17,028 nt of DNA from Hahellaceae bacterium (GTDB lineage Bacteria > Pseudomonadota > Gammaproteobacteria > Pseudomonadales > Oleiphilaceae), in the NCBI GenBank assembly GCA_016716085.1, contig JADJWY010000017.1, positions 1 to 17,028 on the forward strand, in the 5' to 3' direction. Positions within the stretch are counted from its first letter, which is position 1; every line of letters begins with the position of its first letter. The notes below the pieces were generated by a model, which saw only the letters and a program-made list of their open reading frames with translations, had not been told where the DNA came from and made no database searches. The translations under genes were made by a program, and so were the position numbers. Shown piece after piece: positions 1-6,352 of this stretch.

Positions 1-56
1 ATAGAGTACCTGGCTACGAACCAGGCGGTCGGGAGTTCGAATCTCCGGGCGCGCCA
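1..56 (+). tRNA. tRNA-Arg (anticodon ACG), 3' part; 5' end outside window
   Basis: The anticodon arm has stem CCTGG/CCAGG around loop CTACGAA, which gives anticodon ACG (Arg). It is followed by variable loop CGGTC, T-stem GGGAG (31-35), T-loop TTCGAAT (36-42), acceptor strand CGGGCGC (46-52), discriminator G53 and encoded CCA (54-56). The 5' acceptor and most of the D-arm lie before the window. Only three bases (CTC, 43-45) remain for the 3' T-stem strand where five are needed. The duplicate at 7955-7981 has the full CTCTC. This gene may therefore be non-functional, or the window start may carry a sequence error. The 3' end is the attachment site of the island to its right. Confidence 0.85.
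32..56 (+). other. Left attachment site (attL) in the tRNA-Arg 3' end
   Basis: This 25-base stretch recurs at 7955-7981, differing only by a 2-base gap in the T-stem. Everything between the two copies is AT-richer than the right part of the window and includes a tyrosine integrase. Integrases of the Arm-binding-domain type commonly use tRNA 3' ends as att sites. The exact crossover cannot be placed. Confidence 0.65.
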
Positions 57-87
57 CACTGTTTTGACCTGCTTTTATTATATTTAT

Positions 88-114
88 ACATATATAACAT
101 ATAGTTATATATGT
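88..114. repeat. AT-rich 11-bp inverted repeat next to the tRNA
   Basis: ACATATATAAC (88-98) is the exact reverse complement of GTTATATATGT (104-114), with a 5-base spacer. It lies 31 bases beyond the tRNA. It could be an integrase/excisionase arm-type site or only an AT-rich hairpin. It has no GC-rich stem or T-tract, so it is not a classic terminator. Confidence 0.5.
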
Positions 115-168
115 GTTTATCGATATTAAGATTTAAAATTGATGCGCTCGGGAAGCTTAGGGGTAGTT

Positions 169-522
169 TTAGGTTTTGCTTTTTCGCTTTGTGCGCTTAC
201 TTCCGACTGCCTCAAGAACCTGAACTGCCATCTGGAGTTCTTTATCAGTCATCTGTCTGACAATGTCGATGATTATCGCAAGTGACTCGATTCGCTGAGG
301 ACTTCCCTTTCCGGTTTCATCATCGAAAAAATCTTGGATTGGCGTATTTAAGACAAGTGCGAGCCGTTCCAGGGTTGCAAAGCTAGGTAAGGATATACCC
401 CGCTCTAGTTGTGAGATGGAGTCACCGCTCCTATCTATCTGTTCTGCCAGTTGTTCTTGGGTCAGGCCACGCCTTTTGCGTATCGTCCGAATCCGAAGTG
501 CAACTCTGTCCTGAAGCTTCAT
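169..522 (-). CDS. XRE/Cro-family HTH transcriptional regulator
   Basis: This 117-residue protein has an N-terminal helix-turn-helix at about residues 8-65. Typical Cro/C1 features are visible: RRGLTQEQLAEQI for helices 1-2, then a recognition helix ending in SISQLERGISLPS, then LERLALVLNTPIQDFF. The C-terminal half is a short helical region followed by a Lys/Arg-rich tail. It is divergently transcribed from the nuclease/MBL pair at 618-2628, and a 20-bp palindrome lies between them. It most likely represses that pair and itself. A weak ribosome-binding sequence precedes the ATG at 522. The family call is firm. The regulatory target is inferred from position. Confidence 0.9.
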   Translation of the reverse strand: MKLQDRVALRIRTIRKRRGLTQEQLAEQIDRSGDSISQLERGISLPSFATLERLALVLNTPIQDFFDDETGKGSPQRIESLAIIIDIVRQMTDKELQMAVQVLEAVGSKRTKRKSKT

Positions 523-579
523 ATCCGAAGTTTCCTTCAGATATGAATACGAAAGAACAGACTTTAATACGTATCCTGT

Positions 580-585
580 TATATT
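580..585 (+). promoter_or_regulatory. Probable -10 element for the nuclease/MBL operon
   Basis: TATATT sits just before the 20-bp palindrome and 33 bases before the ATG at 618. No good -35 is visible at 17 bp upstream. A promoter whose start point lies inside the palindrome would fit repression by the divergent XRE protein. Confidence 0.35.
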
Positions 586-605
586 AACCGTAGTTAACTA
601 CGGTT
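586..605. promoter_or_regulatory. 20-bp perfect palindrome, probable XRE operator
   Basis: AACCGTAGTTAACTACGGTT is identical to its reverse complement. It lies in the 95-base gap between the divergent XRE regulator and the nuclease gene, directly after a TATATT -10-like element. Perfect dyads of this size between a regulator and a divergent operon are the usual signature of an operator. Binding by the XRE protein is an inference. Confidence 0.7.
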
Positions 606-617
606 TCAGGGTGCGAA

Positions 618-1382
618 ATGAGACAGGGTGATTTTCCATCCGAAACTCTATTTACAGGCGTTGCAAATGAGGTAAACAAAGCACTTAGTGTTCGTTCTTA
701 CCGCCATAGAGGACCATTTCGACGCCAATCTTTGACGGATAACAATGGAGCAGATGTTACTAAGGCTATTTTTCAGGCTGTCGAAATTCGAATATCTCAG
801 CTTATTAAGGATAAGCCGACACCGTCCAATCAGAATTGGCGTCTCACTCCTCAACTGAATAAATGGAATCCCCGTAATCCAGAAGTAAATCTTGAAAGAC
901 GATTAGTTAGTGTGCGTCAAACGCAGGATTGGTGGAATCAAGTACCGGTAGCTTCAGGTTTGATTGGTTCTTCTGGTCGTAGGGGGTGCATTGACCTTGT
1001 GCACAAACGAGATCGTGGAATCTTTGATTTTGTCGAATTAAAAGTTGCTAGCGATACTCCAATCTTTGCCGCTGTAGAAATCCTCCAATACGGATTTGCC
1101 TGGTTGTTAAGTAGATTTCACCGAGATAATCTCGGTTATTCACGCAAAACCGAATCGCTGCTTGATGGTAATGAGGTAAACCTTTTTGTTCTTGCACCTA
1201 GGGATTTCTACCGAGACATCAGTCTGGATAGATTTCAAATAGGTATTCGGGAGGCGCTTATGAAAATCGCTAACCAATATGATGCAGCTATGAGTTTTAA
1301 CTTTGCCAAGTTTGACATGCCAAGTCCAGACTGTAATGAAGTTGTATTGCGAGACCTTCTAGATAATATCTTTTCGAATTAA
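618..1382 (+). CDS. PD-(D/E)XK nuclease-like protein of unknown family
   Basis: I do not recognise the family of this 254-residue protein. Its middle carries the pattern of a PD-(D/E)XK nuclease core: a helix with E93, then D126 in GCIDLV, then E140-x-K142 in FVELKV, then a following helix with Q157 in ILQYGFAW. No signal peptide or membrane segment is seen. The stop codon is one base from the ATG of the RNase J-like gene at 1384, so the two are almost certainly co-translated. The start at 618 follows a weak AGGG and the palindromic operator. Codons are AT-rich like the rest of the island. The nuclease call rests on motif spacing only. A non-catalytic restriction-fold protein is possible. Confidence 0.7.
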   Translation: MRQGDFPSETLFTGVANEVNKALSVRSYRHRGPFRRQSLTDNNGADVTKAIFQAVEIRISQLIKDKPTPSNQNWRLTPQLNKWNPRNPEVNLERRLVSVRQTQDWWNQVPVASGLIGSSGRRGCIDLVHKRDRGIFDFVELKVASDTPIFAAVEILQYGFAWLLSRFHRDNLGYSRKTESLLDGNEVNLFVLAPRDFYRDISLDRFQIGIREALMKIANQYDAAMSFNFAKFDMPSPDCNEVVLRDLLDNIFSN

Positions 1383-1383
1383 T

Positions 1384-2628
1384 ATGCGTCTCTGCATACA
1401 TAGGGCCGCCTCAAATATTGGTGGAAATTGTATCGAATTAGAAGCGTCTGGAGAATCAATACTTCTCGATTTAGGGTTACCACTAGGTGTAGATAGGGCT
1501 TCGATTAGCTTGCTTCCGAGCGTGCCTGGAATTTCGCAGGGAGAGACTGAAAACCTTCTTGCAGTTATTTTAAGCCATCCTCATCAAGATCACTATGGTC
1601 TATTGAGCTGTGCAAATCATAAACTTCCAGTCTACTTGGGTACAGGAGCTAAACGATTACTGGAGGCAGCTACTTTCTTTACTGAGTCTGCAAAAATTAC
1701 CCAGCAGTGTATTTCATATGACGCCTTCCATTCATTTCAGGTCGGTCCTTTCAAAATCACACCCTATCCAGTAGATCATTCAGCATATGATGCCTATTCA
1801 TTATTAATCGAAGCAGATGGAAAACGTGTGTTCTATAGTGGTGACTTTCGTATGCATGGAAGAAAGCAAGGCTTGATGGAGTCAATGCTTAGAAGTCCAC
1901 CTAAAAACATTGACGTTTTACTAATGGAAGGAACGATAATAGGAAGAGAAGATGCTGAGTCTAATACGACTGAGTCCGAGCTTGAATCAAAAATAGTTGT
2001 ATCTTTAAATCAATTAACTGGGCTTGCGCTCGCGTGCTTTTCCCCGCAAAACATTGACCGTTTAGTTACATTCTATAAGGCAGCTTTAAGGTCGGGGCGC
2101 ATACTCGTCGTAGATGCTTATACCGCTCATATTCTAAATATGCTAGAGGTAGATTCTCTATCATCCATCCTTAAGTCAGATAGGATCAGGATATTTCTTC
2201 CGTCACGGCAGAAGTTACAAATTGTTCGGGCAGGTCGATTTGATTTGATAGAGCCGTATAGGGGAAAACGTGTTTATGAATCAGATTTTTGTGAAAAACC
2301 GGGGCGCTGGGTTTGTCTTTTTAGATCATCGATGTCCAAAGATTTTGAGGAAATGGATTGTCTGCGCGGTGCAACACTTATCTATTCTCTTTGGCCGGGC
2401 TATTTAAAGCGGGATGAGGGTGAGCTACATAAATGGTGTGCTAATAATGGTGTGTGCATTGAAGTTCAGCACACATCTGGTCATGCGTATCTAGCCGATT
2501 TAATCCGATTCTCTAAAAGCATATCCCCAAAATCACTGATACCCATTCACACGAACTACCCTGAGTTATTTATAAAGTATTTTGAGGATGTTCAGGTTGT
2601 GGACGATAGTACATGGGTAGATATTTAA
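1384..2628 (+). CDS. RNase J-like beta-CASP MBL-fold metallo-hydrolase
   Basis: This 414-residue protein has an N-terminal metallo-beta-lactamase domain with motif H65-x-H67-x-D69-H70 (SHPHQDH). Further metal-ligand candidates are H132 in PVDHSAYD and D154 in YSGDFR. A central segment (about 180-340) is placed where beta-CASP domains sit. It is followed by HTSGHA (363-368) and IPIHT (386-390), which correspond to the conserved C-terminal MBL motifs of RNase J/CPSF-type nucleases. Family members cut RNA, or less often DNA, with two zinc ions. At 414 residues it lacks the long C-terminal extension of housekeeping RNase J. It is immediately downstream of the PD-(D/E)XK-like gene, so the two probably act together. 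The substrate is unknown. Confidence 0.82.
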   Translation: MRLCIHRAASNIGGNCIELEASGESILLDLGLPLGVDRASISLLPSVPGISQGETENLLAVILSHPHQDHYGLLSCANHKLPVYLGTGAKRLLEAATFFTESAKITQQCISYDAFHSFQVGPFKITPYPVDHSAYDAYSLLIEADGKRVFYSGDFRMHGRKQGLMESMLRSPPKNIDVLLMEGTIIGREDAESNTTESELESKIVVSLNQLTGLALACFSPQNIDRLVTFYKAALRSGRILVVDAYTAHILNMLEVDSLSSILKSDRIRIFLPSRQKLQIVRAGRFDLIEPYRGKRVYESDFCEKPGRWVCLFRSSMSKDFEEMDCLRGATLIYSLWPGYLKRDEGELHKWCANNGVCIEVQHTSGHAYLADLIRFSKSISPKSLIPIHTNYPELFIKYFEDVQVVDDSTWVDI

Positions 2629-2663
2629 TGCGTTAGTTATCCTGGGTAAGGATACTTCTGAAA

Positions 2664-2702
2664 GGGATAGGACCCTAATCATCGAGATCAGAGCCCTATC
2701 CC
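2664..2702. terminator. Hairpin after the nuclease/MBL operon, possible terminator
   Basis: GGGATAGG (2664-2671) pairs perfectly with CCTATCCC (2695-2702) around a 23-base loop, 36 bases after the MBL stop codon. There is no T-tract on either strand, so this is at best an atypical terminator or an RNA-stability hairpin. Confidence 0.35.
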
Positions 2703-2713
2703 CATTAAGCAGT

Positions 2714-2877
2714 CCTGTATTAGTATGTGTACTCTTATCCAAGTCCTATAATTTTCCATTCCTGTATTGGTATTTTCAAAAGTTGTACTTGATCTATTAT
2801 TTCCAATGTCCAGTATTGTTTGTGTTACCTTGAAATTTCCAGTATTTGACCGAGCTATTATTTCAATGTCCAGTAGT
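2714..2877. repeat. Five short direct repeats in the gene-free region 2629-3072
   Basis: An octamer of form CC(T/A)GTA(T/G)T occurs in the same orientation at 2714, 2761, 2810, 2839 and 2870. Two copies sit inside a longer repeat: 2794-2818 and 2855-2878 share about 23 bases with one gap (CTATTATTTC, then AATGTCCAGTA). No coding frame explains them. They lie about 200-360 bases beyond the 3' end of the integrase gene, where arm-type integrase sites could be. The rest of 2629-3072 holds no gene that I can support. Confidence 0.5.
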
Positions 2878-3072
2878 ATTCCTGAGATTTGATTATGATT
2901 GAGGTTTTTTGGGGTTTTGCCGAGTCTCTACCGGGTAGCAATTCCTCGAGCCGAATCTCGGACTCAGCTAGAGCGCGGGTCGATGCTATACTTATATTTC
3001 ATATTCTATCTAGATAAAATCATGTCTAACGCGAGTTGCCAATCGATTCATGCTATGAATTTTAATACGATT

Positions 3073-4299
3073 TCAAATAATAACTTCATCTTCGTCCGTT
3101 ACTTTGGGAATAGGGAGGTTCGGATCAGAGACCCATTTCAAAAGCATTAAACCCCATAGATTCCAAGCTTCTCGAGCCTCAGCCTCATATGAATATCTAT
3201 TATAAATAGCAGTTACACCACTGCGGTAACCGCTCCAGTGATTCAGAACAACAGCAATCACATGTGGATGGATTTTTAACTGTCCCATGTGCGTTGCCAC
3301 GCTACGCCGGAGATCATGAACATGCCAATTATCTATAGCTACTAATGTCTTGAGTTTTTTGATAGCTGAATTTGTCTTGGCAATGGACCGCGGGTTGTAA
3401 GTTTGTAGCTCAGACTGAAATAAAAATCTTTGCCCACCGAATTTGGGTATTTCCTTGAGTACCGCTATTGATTGTGGGCTTAAATGTATGTATTGAGAGT
3501 GGCGATTTTTTGATCGCTCCTCTGGGATTATCCAACGCTGTCTATCTAAGTCGATTTCACAAAGCTCTGCACCTAAAATCTCTTGTCTACGTTGGCCTGT
3601 GAGCATCAGTAATCTTATAGCTGCGCGCCATTTCGGATCTAGCTTCTCACTCTCCCGCCATATAATTACTAATTCATCTCGATCTAGATATCGATTACGT
3701 GATCTATTTTTAAAGGGGAGGTTTGCGCCATATAAGGGATTAATATTGAGAAATTCACGATCAACGCACCATGAAAAAAAAGCAGACAATGATCGATGGA
3801 TATTGTTCGCCATTGCTTTTTTTCCATCACTAATCTTTTGATCAGTAAGATTTCGAATATCTGAGCGTGTAACTGCTCGTATTGGCTTATGGCCAATCTT
3901 TGGGATAACAATCGACTGGAATATCCCACGAACTCTAGTTTGATGCTCTTGTTTCCAGTTGCTACAAGTCCACTCGTCATACATTAAATAAATATTTTCA
4001 ACTGTAGTATTTCTTGTGGCTGCTTTATTTCTTGCAGGATCTTCGCCATGTACTACCTCCCGCGCAAGTTCCCGCGCTATTCCCCTTGCTTCATCTACAG
4101 TAAAAAGATTGAAATTGCCTATCGTATAACGCCGGGACTTTCGCCAATCATATCGATAAATGTAAACATATCCTTTTGCTCCACTTGGTCGAACACGTAG
4201 ACCGAACCCTGGGATTTGGGTATCCCACAGGCAATACTCCTTTAACGCAGGCTTTGCTGAGTCGACGTCTTTTTGTGTTAGTTTTTTATTTGCCTTCAC
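3073..4299 (-). CDS. Tyrosine-type integrase (DUF4102/Arm-DNA-binding, P4-like)
   Basis: This 408-residue site-specific recombinase inserts and excises the island at the tRNA-Arg 3' end. Residues 1-95 are the Arm-binding domain: LTQKDVDSAKP, the GFGLRVRPSG turn, then YTIGNF and a helix with ARGIARELAREV. A core-binding segment follows (about 100-185). The catalytic domain (200-375) shows R237 in TGQRRQE, K264, H328-x-x-R331 in HDLRR, H354 in LNHWSG and the nucleophile Y366 in IYNRYSY. All expected residues are present, so it looks active. The start is GTG at 4299, four bases after the stop of the small gene upstream, with no good ribosome-binding site, which suggests coupled translation. It lies in the middle of the island rather than beside the tRNA, which suggests a composite element. 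Confidence 0.95.
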   Translation of the reverse strand: MKANKKLTQKDVDSAKPALKEYCLWDTQIPGFGLRVRPSGAKGYVYIYRYDWRKSRRYTIGNFNLFTVDEARGIARELAREVVHGEDPARNKAATRNTTVENIYLMYDEWTCSNWKQEHQTRVRGIFQSIVIPKIGHKPIRAVTRSDIRNLTDQKISDGKKAMANNIHRSLSAFFSWCVDREFLNINPLYGANLPFKNRSRNRYLDRDELVIIWRESEKLDPKWRAAIRLLMLTGQRRQEILGAELCEIDLDRQRWIIPEERSKNRHSQYIHLSPQSIAVLKEIPKFGGQRFLFQSELQTYNPRSIAKTNSAIKKLKTLVAIDNWHVHDLRRSVATHMGQLKIHPHVIAVVLNHWSGYRSGVTAIYNRYSYEAEAREAWNLWGLMLLKWVSDPNLPIPKVTDEDEVII

Positions 4300-4303
4300 C
4301 TAT

Positions 4304-4579
4304 CTATATACCGTGAAGATCGAAAAAAATTAAAGGGGCGACAAGGTGAGCCCGCCTTAAGCCCCCACGAGTAGGTTCGCAGATTTTTTCGGCAGTTACA
4401 ACGCTTGCCAGTTGAGTAGTGCTTAATGTCGTGTAGATGCTTGGGCCGGCTTCTGTATATACGATCGAGCCGTCACTGGGACCATTTGCCCTTGCTCCTA
4501 CTATTTGATCCCTTCGAACAAGTGCTCCACCGCCTATTGCGCTTGGGAGCAGAATGAAGGTTTTGGCGGTATTTTCCAT
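4304..4579 (-). CDS. Small unknown protein encoded just upstream of the integrase
   Basis: I do not recognise this protein. The ATG at 4579 is chosen over an ATG 33 bases further upstream because AGGAG lies seven bases before it; this gives 91 residues starting MENTAKTFILLPSAIGG. The sequence alternates hydrophobic strands with turns: FILLPSAIGGG, LVRRDQIVGAR, SIVYTEAG, SIYTTLSTTQLASVV. This suggests a small beta-rich domain of the FlbD-like kind, but the resemblance is weak. No Cys pairs, signal peptide or membrane helix are evident. It ends four bases before the integrase start and is surely in its operon. It may help control integration or excision, though nothing in the sequence proves this. 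Confidence 0.65.
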   Translation of the reverse strand: MENTAKTFILLPSAIGGGALVRRDQIVGARANGPSDGSIVYTEAGPSIYTTLSTTQLASVVTAEKICEPTRGGLRRAHLVAPLIFFDLHGI

Positions 4580-4813
4580 GACTAATCTCCTATTCAGGTT
4601 GATGGGTAGCATTGGGGTAGCGACGTACTGTCCAGGTATTTCGCCCCCATCATAAGAGAAACCAGATTATTTTAATTGTGTCAACTTATTGAATATAAAG
4701 GATAATAAAATTACTCTATCTGTGAATAATCATGCAAGGGTGGAAGATTTTCTTACTCCGGGCATATTAGGGCTTTGAGGTGAAAGCTGAGTCTATAATT
4801 CCCAAAAGAGAAC

Positions 4814-4843
4814 TTGACACGCTCGATATCAATTGGGTATAAA
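4814..4843 (+). promoter_or_regulatory. Strong sigma-70-like promoter of the HigB/HigA-ImmA operon
   Basis: TTGACA (4814-4819) and TATAAA (4838-4843) are separated by 18 bases. The expected start point is near 4850, only about 16 bases before the ATG at 4866. This placement rules out the in-frame TTG at 4833 as start. GGTA and TACC arms (4836-4839, 4845-4848) straddle the -10, a possible antitoxin operator. Confidence 0.75.
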
Positions 4844-4865
4844 TTACCAAAATGGGAAATACAGA

Positions 4866-5138
4866 ATGCGACTACTGGGGCGAGAGCGACTCAACAAATT
4901 GCGAGGCAGGAGTGCACAGTCCGATAAATGGATACGGAGTTGGGCGGCCGAGGTATCGGCCGCTCACTGGAAGCAACCGTCTGATGTACAGGATCAGTTT
5001 CCTAATGCGTGGCATGAGAACGATGGTCCCTTCATGTTCCCTGTGAGTGACTGCAATTGTGTGATCTGTATGTTGATCGCCTTCCCACAGGGTATTGCTC
5101 TTATTACGGACTTGAAGGATGAAGATGAATCTCAATGA
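4866..5138 (+). CDS. higB: HigB-like toxin (RelE superfamily mRNA interferase)
   Basis: This 90-residue protein starts MRLLGRERLNKLRGRSAQ. It continues with WIRSWAAEVSAAHWKQPSDV and FPNA, the N-terminal helices typical of HigB-type toxins (helix, then WxxExxxAxW, then a Phe-Pro turn). The C-terminal strands include MLIAFPQGIALITDL. HigB toxins cut mRNA on the ribosome and are neutralised by HigA. The family's usual C-terminal THAEYD-like ending is missing, so this belongs to a divergent subgroup or has reduced activity. The 3' end overlaps the antitoxin gene, which is normal for this gene order (toxin first). The start is set by the promoter at 4814-4843. Confidence 0.75.
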   Translation: MRLLGRERLNKLRGRSAQSDKWIRSWAAEVSAAHWKQPSDVQDQFPNAWHENDGPFMFPVSDCNCVICMLIAFPQGIALITDLKDEDESQ

Positions 5139-6351
5139 ACCCAAGGTCATTCGAACTAGGGAACAGTACGACACCTACCTCGACGAAGTCCAATTCCTTA
5201 TGGCGAAAGGACCATCGCCTAATACTAGTGAGAGCGACAAGCTGGAACTCCTCACGGTTCTTTTGGAGGCGTACGAGAATACAAAGTATCCTGTGGAAAG
5301 CCCTGACCCTATTGACGCAATCCTGTTTCGAATGCACGAGAAAGGGCTGAAGCAGGCCGACCTTGTACCGTATTTTGGAACAAGCAGCAGGGTATCGGAA
5401 GTGCTTCGTAGGAAACGTCCGTTAACGGTTCAGATGATACGAGCGCTGTCTATTGGACTTGGTATATCGGCAGATACCTTGATCGGCTTGTCCATGGCCG
5501 ATGACGCGCCAAAGAAAGATGAAGTGGATTGGTCCAAGTTTCCGGTGCGAGAAATGACGAGGCGTGGATGGTTGGAAAACTTTTCTGCCAATTCGAAAAT
5601 TGCCGTTCAGGATGTGGTGAAGGGTTTTATATCCGATGCGGGACTGCATTTTGGTGCTGCCTCGTTTAGGCGGACGATAGCAGGGGAAGCTCAGTCACCA
5701 ACCACAAAGTACGCGCTCTATGCATGGTTAGCTCGTGTCATTCAAACTGCAAGAAATAAGAAGGCAACGCTTGGTCGTTTTGATGAGAACACATTCAATG
5801 CAGCCTTCTTGAAGGAATTGGCACAGTTAAGCTGGTCCGAGCAGGGGCCACTACTCGCGGTTGAATACCTTGAGAAACATGGAATTGCCGTAGTCATCGA
5901 GTCGCATCTCAAAGGCACTTTACTTGATGGTGCGGCACTCAAGGATGCAGATGGAACCCCCATAGTGGGCTTGACCCTCCGGCATGATCGCCTGGACAAT
6001 TTTTGGTTCACTCTTCTCCACGAAATCGCCCATCTATGGAAGCATGTCAGCGATCAGGACGCGTTTTTGGACGATCTGGATGCTTCATCTGAAGATCGGC
6101 GGGAAGCAGAGGCCAATCGTCTAGCACGTGAGGCGTTCATTCCGAGGTTAATATGGAAGAGAAGCGATGCTTATATTTCTCCGAGCAAGGAATCCATAGA
6201 TCGCCTCTCCCGTGAACTGAAAATACATCCTGCTATAATTGCTGGACGGCTCCGCAAGGAAACAGGCAATTACTACCAGTTTAGTGATCTCGTCGGTAAT
6301 AACCAAGTTCAAGTATTGTTCCGTCAATTCGACGTCGATAGCGAGGTTTAA
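5125..6351 (+). CDS. HigA-type HTH antitoxin fused to an ImmA/IrrE-like metallopeptidase
   Basis: This is a 408-residue fusion. Residues 1-55 are the helical HigA N-terminus (TREQYDTYLDEVQFLM). Residues 60-125 form an HTH: KGLKQADLVPYFGTSSRVSEVLRRKRPLT, then IRALSIGLGIS. The C-terminal half is an ImmA/IrrE (COG2856) domain with zinc motif HEIAH at about 299-303 and a third ligand E329 in EANRLAREAFIP. ImmA-type proteases degrade repressors after DNA damage, so the fusion may be a self-inactivating antitoxin. ATG 5125 is preferred over ATG 5119 because AAGG lies six bases before it. It overlaps the toxin gene by 14 bases. All zinc residues are present. Confidence 0.88.
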   Translation: MNLNEPKVIRTREQYDTYLDEVQFLMAKGPSPNTSESDKLELLTVLLEAYENTKYPVESPDPIDAILFRMHEKGLKQADLVPYFGTSSRVSEVLRRKRPLTVQMIRALSIGLGISADTLIGLSMADDAPKKDEVDWSKFPVREMTRRGWLENFSANSKIAVQDVVKGFISDAGLHFGAASFRRTIAGEAQSPTTKYALYAWLARVIQTARNKKATLGRFDENTFNAAFLKELAQLSWSEQGPLLAVEYLEKHGIAVVIESHLKGTLLDGAALKDADGTPIVGLTLRHDRLDNFWFTLLHEIAHLWKHVSDQDAFLDDLDASSEDRREAEANRLAREAFIPRLIWKRSDAYISPSKESIDRLSRELKIHPAIIAGRLRKETGNYYQFSDLVGNNQVQVLFRQFDVDSEV

Positions 6352-6352
6352 G

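Noticed and set aside
2714..2877. CRISPR array
   Set aside because: Units are only eight bases, imperfect and irregularly spaced, and no cas gene is in the window.
2899..3150. Plus-strand frame of 83 codons beyond the integrase
   Set aside because: It has a non-ATG start without ribosome-binding site, its last third is antisense to the integrase, and the sequence has no protein-like pattern.
4755..4763. ACTCCGGGC as another att remnant
   Set aside because: Only about eight bases match the att core and no T-loop or acceptor continuation follows; chance is likely.
4833..4865. Longer N-terminus for the HigB toxin from TTG 4833
   Set aside because: The TTG lies upstream of the expected transcription start and overlaps the promoter spacer and -10 region. 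ATG 4866 gives the family N-terminus.
6239..6352. 38 extra codons before the Beta family gene
   Set aside because: They overlap the antitoxin gene in another frame. ATG 6353 has a good ribosome-binding site and the family N-terminus.
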